A stretch of DNA of 9,080 nt from Bacillota bacterium (GTDB lineage Bacteria; Bacillota; Clostridia; Acetivibrionales; DSM-1351): positions 1-9,080 of the forward strand of contig JAEWSZ010000100.1 of the NCBI GenBank assembly GCA_023397905.1. The letters are read 5' to 3'. Position numbers and translations under genes: made by a program. The number at the start of each line of letters is the position of its first letter. Position 1 is the stretch's first letter. This document shows, piece after piece, positions 1 to 6,589 of this stretch. The notes beneath the pieces are model-generated. The model was given only the letters and a program-made list of their open reading frames with translations. It ran no database searches and was not told the origin of the DNA.

Positions 1-1029
1 AAACTCATGGTATTTTTTCACAACTCCACGAAACCGGGCGGAGAAGAGCGTACCTGGCCTAATATAATCAGTTCAGAAGGGGTGCTTGGCGCCGAACATT
101 ATAAACTATATTGGCCGCCGGCTCCAACCGCTTATCACGATTGCGTGCTGCCGTTCACAAGAAACGTGTTGGGCTCAATGGATTACACGCCTGCTGCTCT
201 CAGTAATACTAACAAAAACACGACACAAGGTCACCAACTGGCAATGTCTATTGTTTATGAATCCAAAATTCAAAATTATGCCGACTCAATAGACATATAC
301 GGAAACTGGAAAGGTACTGAGCTTCTGCGGGTGGTGCCGGCCTCATGGGAAGAGACAAATATCCTTGACGGTTACCCGGGGAACTTCGCTGTTATGGCAA
401 GGCGCAGCGGTTCGGACTGGTATATCGGGGCGATAACCGACGGCGCCAGGACAATATCTATTCCCCTTTCAAGCCTGAACCTTGATCCCGGCGACTACAC
501 AGCCTATGTATATAAAGACGGGGCCACAGGAGAATTCATAAGTAAAGAGATAAGTACAGTGACAGCCTCTTCCACGCTGACGGTTCCTCTTTTGCAAACC
601 GGAGGATGCGCGATTTTGATTTCAAAGACTACCGTACCAGGTATGCCCGATGATCCTTATACATACTACGAAGCGGAAAACGCTACTCTTGCCGGAGGTG
701 CTTCTGTTGCAGACTGCGCTAACTGCTCGAACGGCAAAAAAGTTGGTAATCTGGGCAAAACAGCCTCCGTGGAATTCGATGTGACCGTACCCACGGCAGG
801 TACGTACAAAGTTAAACTGAATTATCTGGCAGCCGATGAGCGGTGGATCAACTACAGCGTAAACGGCGGCCCTGGCACACTGCTTAAATTAAGGCTGGAA
901 TCAGGCAGCTGGAATGTTGTTCGAAGCTATACTACAGATATGCATTTGAACGCCGGCAGCAACAAGATTAAGTTCTCCTATACCGATTGGGCGCCTGATA
1001 TTGACAACATAGGAATTCTGGTACAATAG
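1..1029 (+). CDS. GH97 family glycosidase, C-terminal part, with CBM35-like module (5' end outside window)
   Basis: The frame is open from base 1, so the true start lies upstream; 343 residues are visible. Residues about 1-207 match the end of a glycoside hydrolase family 97 enzyme (alpha-glucosidase or alpha-galactosidase type): the block SEGVLGAE (25-32) and PFTRNVLGSMDYTP (51-64) are characteristic, followed by the C-terminal beta-sandwich. Residues about 220-343 form a CBM35-like carbohydrate-binding module: it opens with YYEAEN, contains CANC and the PTAGTY turn, and ends in DWAPDIDNIGI. The catalytic core is mostly upstream, so retaining versus inverting mechanism and alpha-gluco versus alpha-galacto specificity cannot be read here. 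No dockerin or sortase signal follows the CBM. Export is likely from the CBM, but the signal peptide is not visible. The nearby GH4 enzyme and AraC regulator suggest a galactoside-type substrate (inference). Confidence 0.88.
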   Translation, partial: KLMVFFHNSTKPGGEERTWPNIISSEGVLGAEHYKLYWPPAPTAYHDCVLPFTRNVLGSMDYTPAALSNTNKNTTQGHQLAMSIVYESKIQNYADSIDIYGNWKGTELLRVVPASWEETNILDGYPGNFAVMARRSGSDWYIGAITDGARTISIPLSSLNLDPGDYTAYVYKDGATGEFISKEISTVTASSTLTVPLLQTGGCAILISKTTVPGMPDDPYTYYEAENATLAGGASVADCANCSNGKKVGNLGKTASVEFDVTVPTAGTYKVKLNYLAADERWINYSVNGGPGTLLKLRLESGSWNVVRSYTTDMHLNAGSNKIKFSYTDWAPDIDNIGILVQ

Positions 1030-1066
1030 AGGCAGTCCGGTACAGCATAGAGTTTCACAAAGGAAG

Positions 1067-1109
1067 AAAAGGAGCCCTCCCGAGTTATTTCCTTGGAAGG
1101 GCTCTTTTA
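1067..1109. terminator. Bidirectional intrinsic terminator between convergent genes
   Basis: Arms GAGCCCT (1072-1078) and AGGGCTC (1098-1104) pair perfectly, with the stem extended by CC/GG around one bulged T. The plus strand follows with TTTT (1105-1108); the minus strand follows with CCTTTT from the bases at 1067-1071. It lies 38 bases after the GH97 stop and directly after the AraC gene stop on the other strand, so it can end both transcripts. Confidence 0.85.
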
Positions 1110-1112
1110 CAG

Positions 1113-1937
1113 CTACTTTTTCAAGTAGTTTTGCGACACTATTGAATTATTATACCTTGACGGAGGCACGCCGTATTTTTTCTTGAACATCTTTGAAAAG
1201 TTGTAAATATCCTCGTAACCTGTGCTCCGTGCCGCCTCACTCACGGAATAACCGTGCTTGGAGAGCAGGACGGCCGCTTTTTCAAGCCGGCAGTTTACAA
1301 GGAAATTCTGCGGGGTATCCCCCAGGTTTTTGTAGAACACCCGGCACAGGTATCTCCTGTCTATACCCAGCATGGACGCAATGCCTTCCACTGAGATGCG
1401 GTTGGCATAATTGGCCAGGATATAATCCCTGGCACGGGTGGAATACAAGCTGCCGCTGCTGATCTTCAGGGAAGGCCTGAATTCTTCATGGAGATGGGTA
1501 AACATCTCAAAAATCTTGCTGGACAGGTAGATTTCCGCAGCCTGCTGCAGGTTGGCGGCATCTCTCATACTCAGAAAAGTATTGCGCAGCGTAGGTATGC
1601 ACAATGTGCAAACATCATCTGAAAAGCCGCTGTTTTCCAACAAGTAGTGTACAAGCTCCCCTCTGAAGCCCACCCAGATGTATTCCCAGGGATCGGTATC
1701 ATCCGCCTTATAATAAGTGAGCTCATAGGGGCGGATCAGGAACATGGAGCCTTTTGAGAGGGAATAACTGTGCCCGTTCCGCTGGAATACCCCGGTGCCT
1801 GAAATTATATAGTGGATCAAATAGTAATCCCGTGACGCGGGACCGAAGGAGTGGCCTTTATCACAGGATTCCCAGCCGCAGGAGAGGGGATTTATCTCTT
1901 TGAAACCTTTGTTTATAAGCGAAATCTCATTTGTCAT
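1113..1937 (-). CDS. AraC-family transcriptional regulator (cupin sensor plus double HTH)
   Basis: This 274-residue protein has the two-part AraC/XylS layout. Residues about 20-100 form a cupin-like sugar-sensing domain (SGTGVFQRNGHSYSLSKG at 46-63, then FLIRP and the aromatic stretch around WEYIWVGF). Residues about 165-265 form the AraC DNA-binding domain with two helix-turn-helix motifs (ISVEGIASMLGIDRRYLCRVF at 181-201; VSEAARSTGYEDIYNFSKMFKKKYG from 232) and the closing GVPPSRY. The ATG is preceded by GGAGG at 5 bases' spacing (1943-1947). The gene lies 66 bp behind the nitroreductase on the same strand with no terminator between, so the two are probably co-transcribed. The GH97 and GH4 neighbours, and the family's habit of controlling sugar genes (MelR, RafR and MsmR are examples), suggest a galactoside-responsive activator. 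The effector is inferred. The tandem operator at 2711-2751 is the likely target. Confidence 0.9.
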   Translation of the reverse strand: MTNEISLINKGFKEINPLSCGWESCDKGHSFGPASRDYYLIHYIISGTGVFQRNGHSYSLSKGSMFLIRPYELTYYKADDTDPWEYIWVGFRGELVHYLLENSGFSDDVCTLCIPTLRNTFLSMRDAANLQQAAEIYLSSKIFEMFTHLHEEFRPSLKISSGSLYSTRARDYILANYANRISVEGIASMLGIDRRYLCRVFYKNLGDTPQNFLVNCRLEKAAVLLSKHGYSVSEAARSTGYEDIYNFSKMFKKKYGVPPSRYNNSIVSQNYLKK

Positions 1938-1955
1938 AGCTGCCTCCGCTGCATA

Positions 1956-1985
1956 GATCTGATAATAAATGCTTTTTGGCAGATC
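1956..1985. other. Inverted repeat between nitroreductase and araC-type gene
   Basis: GATCTG (1956-1961) and CAGATC (1980-1985) can pair around an 18-base loop. It lacks a run of T, so it is not an intrinsic terminator. It could be a processing or attenuation structure in the two-gene transcript, or chance. Confidence 0.3.
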
Positions 1986-2003
1986 CGGAAAATCCGTATT
2001 AGT

Positions 2004-2645
2004 TTACTTGAATTCCAGAATAGTATTCAGTGGCTTAAGCTGTTTTTTCCTCGGAAAATATCTGGGTTCACCCACCGGGATAACACTTATAAGCTGCAGG
2101 TTTCCTCCCGCACCCAGCAGGCCTTTGAGCCTGTCCTGAGCTATTGCCGGATCGTTCATCCAGCATGCGCCGTACCCTTTCTCGGCTATTGCCAGCAGCA
2201 TATTTTCAATAGCGGCCCCTATGGAGAGAATGTCATAGTACCCGAGCTTATCGATCATTTCTCTGTATGAATAGCCTTTTTCCGTAAAAGCCGCTACAGC
2301 CCTCTCGTCATAATATTTTACCTTATCCAGGAACACAAATATTACAAGGGGAGCATTTTTAAAAAAGCTCACCGCTTTTTCTCTGGCTGTCAGAAATTCC
2401 TCCGTTGCTCCCGAATAACCGCTTCCGTAAAACTCCCTTGCGGCTTTTGCCGTTTCATTGCCAAGCTCCGTTATGAGCTCTTTGTTTTCTACGGCAACAA
2501 AATGCCAGCACTGGCTGTCGCAGCCGCTTGGGGCATTGACCGCACAGGAGATAAAATACTCAATGTCTTCCCTGGGCACAGGCTTGTCTGTGAATTTTCT
2601 TATACTTCTTCTTTTGGAGGCCAACCCGTAAAAATTATTTTCCAT
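2004..2645 (-). CDS. Nitroreductase family protein (FMN-dependent NAD(P)H oxidoreductase)
   Basis: This 213-residue protein is full length for the nitroreductase fold. The N-terminal KRRSIRKF (11-18) is the FMN phosphate-binding signature, followed by CAVNAPSGCDSQCWHFV (34-50). Residues APLVIFVFLD (98-107) form a core strand, SIGAAIENMLLAIAEKGYGACW (141-162) is the family's conserved helix and FMN contact region, and VIPVGEP (188-194) is the closing motif. Such enzymes act as cytoplasmic FMN homodimers and reduce nitro compounds, quinones or unknown flavin substrates; the physiological substrate is not readable. It is the first gene of a probable two-gene unit with the AraC regulator. An AAAGGAG lies 15 bases before the ATG (2661-2667), slightly long, but no in-frame alternative start lies between. 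The promoter is probably the one inside the AraC-type operator (2726-2755). Confidence 0.9.
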   Translation of the reverse strand: MENNFYGLASKRRSIRKFTDKPVPREDIEYFISCAVNAPSGCDSQCWHFVAVENKELITELGNETAKAAREFYGSGYSGATEEFLTAREKAVSFFKNAPLVIFVFLDKVKYYDERAVAAFTEKGYSYREMIDKLGYYDILSIGAAIENMLLAIAEKGYGACWMNDPAIAQDRLKGLLGAGGNLQLISVIPVGEPRYFPRKKQLKPLNTILEFK

Positions 2646-2710
2646 ATGGCAGTGCTGAGGCTCCTTTCATCCTTGACCGGTCCGGCCGGTTCTTAATCAC
2701 TGTTAAATGT

Positions 2711-2751
2711 ACAAATTATAGTTACATTATAACAAATTGAGGTTACATTAT
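2711..2751. promoter_or_regulatory. Tandem direct-repeat operator, 21-bp period, AraC-type
   Basis: Two 20-base copies (2711-2730 and 2732-2751) match at 17 of 20 positions: ACAAATT, three variable bases, then GTTACATTAT. The period is 21 bp, two turns of the helix, so both copies face the same side of the DNA. Two same-face direct half-sites beside a promoter are the classic AraC-family arrangement, and an AraC-family gene is transcribed away from this site. Direct binding by that regulator is inferred. Confidence 0.65.
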
Positions 2752-2755
2752 TCAA
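2726..2755 (-). promoter_or_regulatory. Promoter for nitroreductase-AraC unit, embedded in the operator
   Basis: On the minus strand, TTGAAT (2750-2755) lies 18 bp before a perfect TATAAT (2726-2731), which is preceded by TGT, making an extended -10. Transcription would start near 2719, about 74 bases before the nitroreductase ATG. The whole promoter overlaps the tandem repeats, so protein bound there should block it. Confidence 0.65.
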
Positions 2756-2774
2756 TTTTAGTTTTAAACAATTC

Positions 2775-2783
2775 TGATATGCT
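2775..2783 (+). promoter_or_regulatory. Extended -10 promoter for the GH4 gene, weak -35
   Basis: TG-A-TATGCT (TG at 2775-2776, -10 at 2778-2783) is an extended -10. The position expected for a -35 (about 2755-2760) holds no recognisable hexamer and lies only a few bases past the second operator copy. A weak -35 next to an activator site is what an activator-dependent promoter looks like. The start would be near 2790. Confidence 0.5.
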
Positions 2784-2786
2784 ATA

Positions 2787-2800
2787 GATATTGAAATATC
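2787..2800. promoter_or_regulatory. Palindrome at the predicted GH4 transcription start
   Basis: GATATT (2787-2792) and AATATC (2795-2800) form a perfect inverted repeat around GA, sitting at the predicted start of the GH4 transcript. It could be a second operator; its AT-rich makeup means chance is possible. Confidence 0.3.
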
Positions 2801-2861
2801 GATTTAAGTCGGACCATTGGCAAAAAAATATCCGGCGACTAAAAATGGAGGTTGAAAATTT

Positions 2862-4187
2862 ATGGTCAAAATAACATTTATGGGTGCAGGAAGTACTGTT
2901 TTTGTGAGAAATGTCATAGGAGACAGCATGTGCACGGACGCGCTGAGAGACAGCGAGGTATGCCTGTACGATATTGACGGAGACCGGCTCAAGGAATCCC
3001 AGCTGATTCTGGAAGCCATAAACAACAATGTAAATAACGGCAGGGCTAAAATCAAGACCTTTCTTGGGGTGGAAAACAGGAAAGAAGCGCTCAGAAGCGC
3101 GGATTTTGTTGTAAATGCCATTCAGGTGGGTGGATATGACCCGTGTACCATTACCGATTTTGAAATCCCCAAGAAATACGGTTTAAGGCAGACCATTGCC
3201 GATACCCTGGGAATTGGCGGGATAATGCGTACTCTGAGGACCATACCCATACTGGAGCAATTTGCCCGGGATATTGAAGAGGTTTGCCCCGGGGCGTGGT
3301 TCCTGAATTATACAAATCCCATGGCAATGCTTTCAGGATACATGCAAAGGTATACGGATGTTAAAACAGTGGGACTTTGCCACAGCGTTCAAGGCTGCTC
3401 AAATGATCTGCTCAAAGCCCTGGGTATGGAAGACAAGCTGGAAGGAAGAAGGGAATTGATAGCCGGTATCAACCACATGGGATGGCTGCTGGAAATAAAA
3501 GATAAGGACGGAAACGATCTTTATCCTGAGATCAGAAGGCGCGCCAGGGAAAAGAACAAAAACGAAAAGCACAAGGACATGGTCAGGTATGAATATATAG
3601 AAAAGCTTGGATATTACTGCACCGAATCCAGCGAGCACAATGCCGAATACAATCCGTTCTTTATAAAATCAAAGTATCCGGAGCTTATTGAGAAATTCAA
3701 CATACCTCTCGACGAATATCCCAGAAGGTGCATTGACCAGATCGCTGGCTGGAAAAAGCAGAGGGACGAACTGGTCAACAATCCTTCGCTGTCGCACACG
3801 AGAAGCCATGAGTACGCCTCTTACATAATGGAGGCAATCGTCACAAACAAGCCATACAAAATAGGCGGCAATGTGATCAACAAGGGCGGCTTGATAGAGA
3901 ACCTTCCCCACGATGCATGTGTGGAGGTGCCATGCATGGTTGACGGAATGGGCATAAATCCATGCAGGGTAGGACGTCTGCCTGTGCAGCTTGCGGCTAT
4001 GAATATGACAAATGTAAACGTCCAGTTGACCACCATAGAAGCTGCGGTTACCCGGAAAAAAGAACATATCTACCATGCAGCAATGCTGGAACCGCATACG
4101 GCCGCGGTGCTTTCCCTTGACGATATAGTAAGCATGGTTGACGAGTTGATCGAAGCTCATGGAAACTGGCTGCCGAAGTACAGATAA
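2862..4187 (+). CDS. melA: GH4 family alpha-galactosidase (MelA-like), NAD- and metal-dependent
   Basis: This 441-residue protein is full length for glycoside hydrolase family 4. It shows the Rossmann motif GAGST (9-12 region) with the acidic YDID (36-39) after strand 2 for NAD, the NYTNPMAM segment (149-156), CHS (173-175) and GINHMGW (202-208). Cys173 and His205 occupy the positions that bind the catalytic divalent metal (usually Mn2+) in this family. GH4 enzymes cleave by an NAD-assisted oxidation-elimination mechanism. The CHSVQG form, rather than the versions found in phospho-glycosidases, fits unphosphorylated alpha-galactosides such as melibiose or raffinose; alpha-glucosidase or alpha-glucuronidase activity is less likely but possible. 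It has no signal peptide, so it is cytoplasmic. GGAGG (2847-2851) lies 10 bases before the ATG. It is a one-gene unit, probably activated by the AraC protein; no transporter gene is visible in the window. Confidence 0.9.
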   Translation: MVKITFMGAGSTVFVRNVIGDSMCTDALRDSEVCLYDIDGDRLKESQLILEAINNNVNNGRAKIKTFLGVENRKEALRSADFVVNAIQVGGYDPCTITDFEIPKKYGLRQTIADTLGIGGIMRTLRTIPILEQFARDIEEVCPGAWFLNYTNPMAMLSGYMQRYTDVKTVGLCHSVQGCSNDLLKALGMEDKLEGRRELIAGINHMGWLLEIKDKDGNDLYPEIRRRAREKNKNEKHKDMVRYEYIEKLGYYCTESSEHNAEYNPFFIKSKYPELIEKFNIPLDEYPRRCIDQIAGWKKQRDELVNNPSLSHTRSHEYASYIMEAIVTNKPYKIGGNVINKGGLIENLPHDACVEVPCMVDGMGINPCRVGRLPVQLAAMNMTNVNVQLTTIEAAVTRKKEHIYHAAMLEPHTAAVLSLDDIVSMVDELIEAHGNWLPKYR

Positions 4188-4283
4188 GGAAAAATAGCTA
4201 ATCTTGTTGTCTAAGTACTCAGGAAATATAAAAAAGTTAAATTTAAAATAAAAAAAGTTAATTAATAAACGGCTGATACAAAA

Positions 4284-4326
4284 GGGCTATATCCCAATAA
4301 TATGAACTGCATTGGGGTATGGCCCC
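4284..4326 (+). terminator. Probable terminator hairpin after the GH4 gene
   Basis: A 14-bp stem with two G-T wobbles pairs 4284-4297 (GGGCTATATCCCAA) with 4312-4325 (TTGGGGTATGGCCC) around a 14-base loop. The following tract (CGAATTATTT) is only moderately T-rich, so termination may be partial. It lies about 96 bases past the GH4 stop and before the next promoter. Confidence 0.55.
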
Positions 4327-4343
4327 GAATTATTTCCCACCTA

Positions 4344-4373
4344 TTGTTAAGAAAAAATTAATAATTTCATAAT
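4344..4373 (+). promoter_or_regulatory. Candidate promoter for the PAP2 gene
   Basis: TTGTTA (4344-4349) lies 18 bp before CATAAT (4368-4373, 5 of 6 matches). The start would be near 4380, about 54 bases before the GTG. The region is very AT-rich, so other pairs are possible. Confidence 0.35.
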
Positions 4374-4419
4374 TTCAATTTAAGATTATTCTGTTAATAT
4401 TAGTATATACCATGGTAAC

Positions 4420-4425
4420 GGGAGG
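4420..4425 (+). promoter_or_regulatory. Ribosome binding site fixing the GTG start at 4434
   Basis: GGGAGG lies 8 bases before GTG. No in-frame ATG lies close by that would suit this site better, so GTG is the start. Confidence 0.75.
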
Positions 4426-4433
4426 ATTTTTCA

Positions 4434-4967
4434 GTGAGTGAATTAAAAGGTCGGCTTTACACAACCGATTTGAATGCGCTTATGCTTTTTAATAACTCAA
4501 TAAAATGCAGGGCACTTGACAGGATAATGCCTGTGCTTACACATATGGGCAGTGCTGCGGCTACGGTCACCTGCTGTTTTTTGATCATTATATTTGGGAC
4601 CGGCGAGGTCAGGAAAATGGGAATACAGGCTTTGGCTGCGCTGGCGCTGAGCCATCTGATGGTGCATTTTCTCAAAAAAAGCGTATGCAGACTAAGGCCC
4701 AAGGACGTATTGCCGAATATATATACCTTTAATGTCCCGCTGGACTACTATTCTTTCCCTTCGGGACACACGACGGCGGTGTTTTCCATTGCGACAACAC
4801 TGGCGCTATATGTGCCCATCCTGGCTGCGGTGGCATTTCCTCTGGCTCTTATAGTTGCAGTTACCAGGCTTTATCTCGGAGTCCATTATCCTTCGGATGT
4901 TCTGGCGGGGATGACGGTTGCCGTATTGACTTCCACGGTTTTACAGTATGTGATAAATCTGATATAG
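4434..4967 (+). CDS. PAP2-family membrane phosphatase (undecaprenyl diphosphatase/lipid phosphatase type)
   Basis: This 177-residue membrane protein carries all three motifs of the PAP2 acid phosphatase superfamily: K81 followed six residues later by R88-P89 (KKSVCRLRP), PSGH at 109-112, and T144-R145 followed by H151 and D155 (TRLYLGVHYPSD). The histidines at 112 and 151 and Asp155 are the catalytic set. Hydrophobic stretches around 40-55, 64-80, 113-127, 128-143 and 156-175 give about five membrane spans, the usual size for small bacterial members such as BcrC or PgpB-like enzymes. The substrate may be undecaprenyl diphosphate, phosphatidylglycerophosphate or phosphatidate; the sequence alone cannot decide. 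It lies 72 bp before a membrane glycosyltransferase on the same strand with no hairpin between, which suggests a joint role in envelope glycan or glycolipid synthesis, with the phosphatase possibly regenerating a lipid carrier (inference). Confidence 0.88.
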   Translation: MSELKGRLYTTDLNALMLFNNSIKCRALDRIMPVLTHMGSAAATVTCCFLIIIFGTGEVRKMGIQALAALALSHLMVHFLKKSVCRLRPKDVLPNIYTFNVPLDYYSFPSGHTTAVFSIATTLALYVPILAAVAFPLALIVAVTRLYLGVHYPSDVLAGMTVAVLTSTVLQYVINLI

Positions 4968-4968
4968 T

Positions 4969-4997
4969 TTGATCTATATTTTATATATTTCTATACA
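4969..4997 (+). promoter_or_regulatory. Candidate internal promoter before the GT2 gene
   Basis: TTGATC (4969-4974) lies 17 bp before TATACA (4992-4997), each matching 4 of 6 consensus bases. It would allow the glycosyltransferase to be expressed separately from the phosphatase. The stretch is AT-rich, so confidence is low. Confidence 0.3.
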
Positions 4998-5024
4998 TTT
5001 GTACATTTAGCGCAGACATTTTGA

Positions 5025-5034
5025 GGGAGGAGGG
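5025..5034 (+). promoter_or_regulatory. Strong ribosome binding site fixing the TTG start at 5040
   Basis: GGGAGGAGGG is a doubled, purine-rich Shine-Dalgarno site. Its GGAGG core (5026-5030) lies 9 bases before the TTG. The strong site may offset the weak start codon. Confidence 0.75.
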
Positions 5035-5039
5035 CTATT

Positions 5040-6284
5040 TTGGCTGAATTTACTAAATTTATATTTGGTTTTGTAGATTTATTTTATGTTGCTGCTTTAA
5101 TAATAATTTCTGGTATTGCCGGATATTTTTTTATAGTATCGGTTTACGGCTGGAAAAAACGGCCTGAAACAGGCGGATATCAGGGTCCTGCCAACAATTA
5201 TGCCATAATAATCGCCGCGCACAACGAACAGGCGGTTATAAAAAATACTATTGCCAGTATTAAAAAATTGAACTATCCGGAGGACAAATACAAAATTTTT
5301 GTAATTGCCGACAACTGCACCGACAGTACGTCAAAGATAGCGAAAGAATGCGGAGCAAGGGTGTATGAACGCTCAAATACACAGGAGCAGGGAAAGGGGC
5401 ATGCGTTGAAATGGATGTTCAATATCCTTTTCCATATGAACGAAAAATTTGACGCAGTATGTATCCTCGATGCGGATAATCTGGTTGCGGAGGATTTCCT
5501 CACACAGATCGACAGGAAGCTGGAGCAGGGTTACCAAGTGGTCCAGGGCTACAGAGACATGAAAAATCCGTGGGAATCCTGGATAACCTCCTCCTATTCC
5601 ATAACATACTGGCTGGCCAACAGATTGTGCCAGCTGCCCAGGCAGTATCTGGGCATGAACTGCACTCTCACGGGAAGCGGCTATGCCGTGCGGGTTGATA
5701 CTTTAAAAAATATAGGGTGGGAAATAGAAACGCTGACTGAAGATGTGGAATTTTATTTTCAGCTTTGTTTAAAGGATATAAAAATAGGATGGGCGCACGA
5801 AGCGGTTATTTATGATGAGCAGCCCATAACGCTTTCACAGTCATGGAAACAGCGTACAAGATGGATGCAGGGCCATTTCAGCTGCACCTTCATATACGGG
5901 AAACAGATTCTGGGGAAATTTCTGAGGGAAAAGAGCCTTCAGGCTTTTGACAGCCTTATCATGATGCTGTATCCGTTCTTTTACGTGATAGGGTTTATGC
6001 TGATGACAATTCAGGGGATTCACACTATTTTCGGGCAGATAGAGGATGTAAGCGCCCGTACGATTTTTGCACTGATCTTAATTTCGGTGGTGACCTTCCT
6101 GATTCAAAACATTTATTCAATATTTGTTCTGGTGAACGAGAAAAAGGCAAACAGAAATCTGATTTTAGGACTTATACTCCTTCCCATATTTAATTTTACA
6201 TGGGTGCCCATTATGATCCAGGGATATTTTTCAAGAAAAAACAAGAAATGGGCGCATATTGTCCACACAGGCTCTGCCGGTTAA
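5040..6284 (+). CDS. Membrane-bound family 2 glycosyltransferase (processive, GT-A fold)
   Basis: This 414-residue protein has one N-terminal membrane span (about 14-36), a cytoplasmic GT-A domain (about 50-290) and about three C-terminal spans (305-327, 342-365, 373-396). The GT2 motifs are complete: AAHNE (59-63), VIADNCTD (88-95), DADN (144-147, the metal-binding DxD), TED (233-235, the likely base) and QRTRW (271-275, the QxxRW acceptor motif of processive enzymes such as poly-GlcNAc, cellulose and hyaluronan synthases). It probably adds sugars from a nucleotide donor to an envelope polysaccharide or glycolipid and may extrude the chain; sugar and linkage cannot be read. No PilZ or cellulose-specific domain is present. 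Translation begins at TTG with a strong ribosome binding site. It follows the PAP2 gene, probably as a two-gene operon, and ends at a strong terminator. Confidence 0.9.
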   Translation: MAEFTKFIFGFVDLFYVAALIIISGIAGYFFIVSVYGWKKRPETGGYQGPANNYAIIIAAHNEQAVIKNTIASIKKLNYPEDKYKIFVIADNCTDSTSKIAKECGARVYERSNTQEQGKGHALKWMFNILFHMNEKFDAVCILDADNLVAEDFLTQIDRKLEQGYQVVQGYRDMKNPWESWITSSYSITYWLANRLCQLPRQYLGMNCTLTGSGYAVRVDTLKNIGWEIETLTEDVEFYFQLCLKDIKIGWAHEAVIYDEQPITLSQSWKQRTRWMQGHFSCTFIYGKQILGKFLREKSLQAFDSLIMMLYPFFYVIGFMLMTIQGIHTIFGQIEDVSARTIFALILISVVTFLIQNIYSIFVLVNEKKANRNLILGLILLPIFNFTWVPIMIQGYFSRKNKKWAHIVHTGSAG

Positions 6285-6347
6285 AATACCGCCGCCTGGA
6301 AACAGGACAGAATATGGTTATATGCTTTAAAGTCGGAGAATATTTTG

Positions 6348-6392
6348 GTAGTATTATTTAAGTGGCCTCACTTGACTAATACTGCTTTTTTT
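6348..6392 (+). terminator. Strong intrinsic terminator after the GT2 gene
   Basis: The outer stem pairs AGTATTA (6350-6356) with TAATACT (6377-6383), and the inner stem pairs AAGTG (6360-6364) with CACTT (6369-6373) around the loop GCCT, with one mismatch between the stems. Seven T follow at 6386-6392. It lies 63 bases past the stop. Confidence 0.88.
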
Positions 6393-6421
6393 ATGGAAAA
6401 CTGCAATTAAGTCAATTATGG

Positions 6422-6589
6422 TTGAAACCTTTGCCCTTTATACGAAGGCTGCTTTTAGCAATTATATTTGAAGGTTACAACGCTGAAGACACAATATATG
6501 ACGCATATGTCACGGAACAACAGCAGGTAAGGTTGAAAGAAATTTCAAAAAATTATAAAGGGGGACCGGGCCCATGCCGGCTTTCATGA
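6422..6589 (+). other. Open stretch of 56 codons, possible gene remnant
   Basis: In the 339-base gap before the dehydrogenase, one frame stays open to a TGA at 6587-6589. Its later part (from about 6470) reads like protein: EGYNAEDTIYDAY, then VTEQQQVRLKEISKNYKG, with coding-like codon choice. There is no ATG and no ribosome binding site near the possible TTG starts at 6422 and 6431, and the N-terminal end runs back into the terminator. I do not recognise a family. It may be the tail of a decayed gene or chance. Confidence 0.25.
6533..6548. promoter_or_regulatory. Inverted repeat upstream of the dehydrogenase leader
   Basis: TTGAAA (6533-6538), GAAA, TTTCAA (6543-6548) is a perfect inverted repeat just before the leader's ribosome binding site. 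The left arm resembles a -35, with TATAAA at 6554-6559, but the 15-bp spacing is short and the resulting start would fall past the leader's ribosome binding site. An operator or small hairpin are alternatives. No other convincing promoter was found between 6393 and 6573. Confidence 0.3.

Noticed and set aside
3669..4160. A 163-codon minus-strand open frame inside the GH4 gene
   Set aside because: It is the shadow of a clear, full-length GH4 gene; its composition (many His, Cys, Tyr) is not protein-like.
4361..4376. Tandem ATAATTTC repeat before the PAP2 gene
   Set aside because: Only two 8-bp copies in very AT-rich DNA; chance is sufficient.
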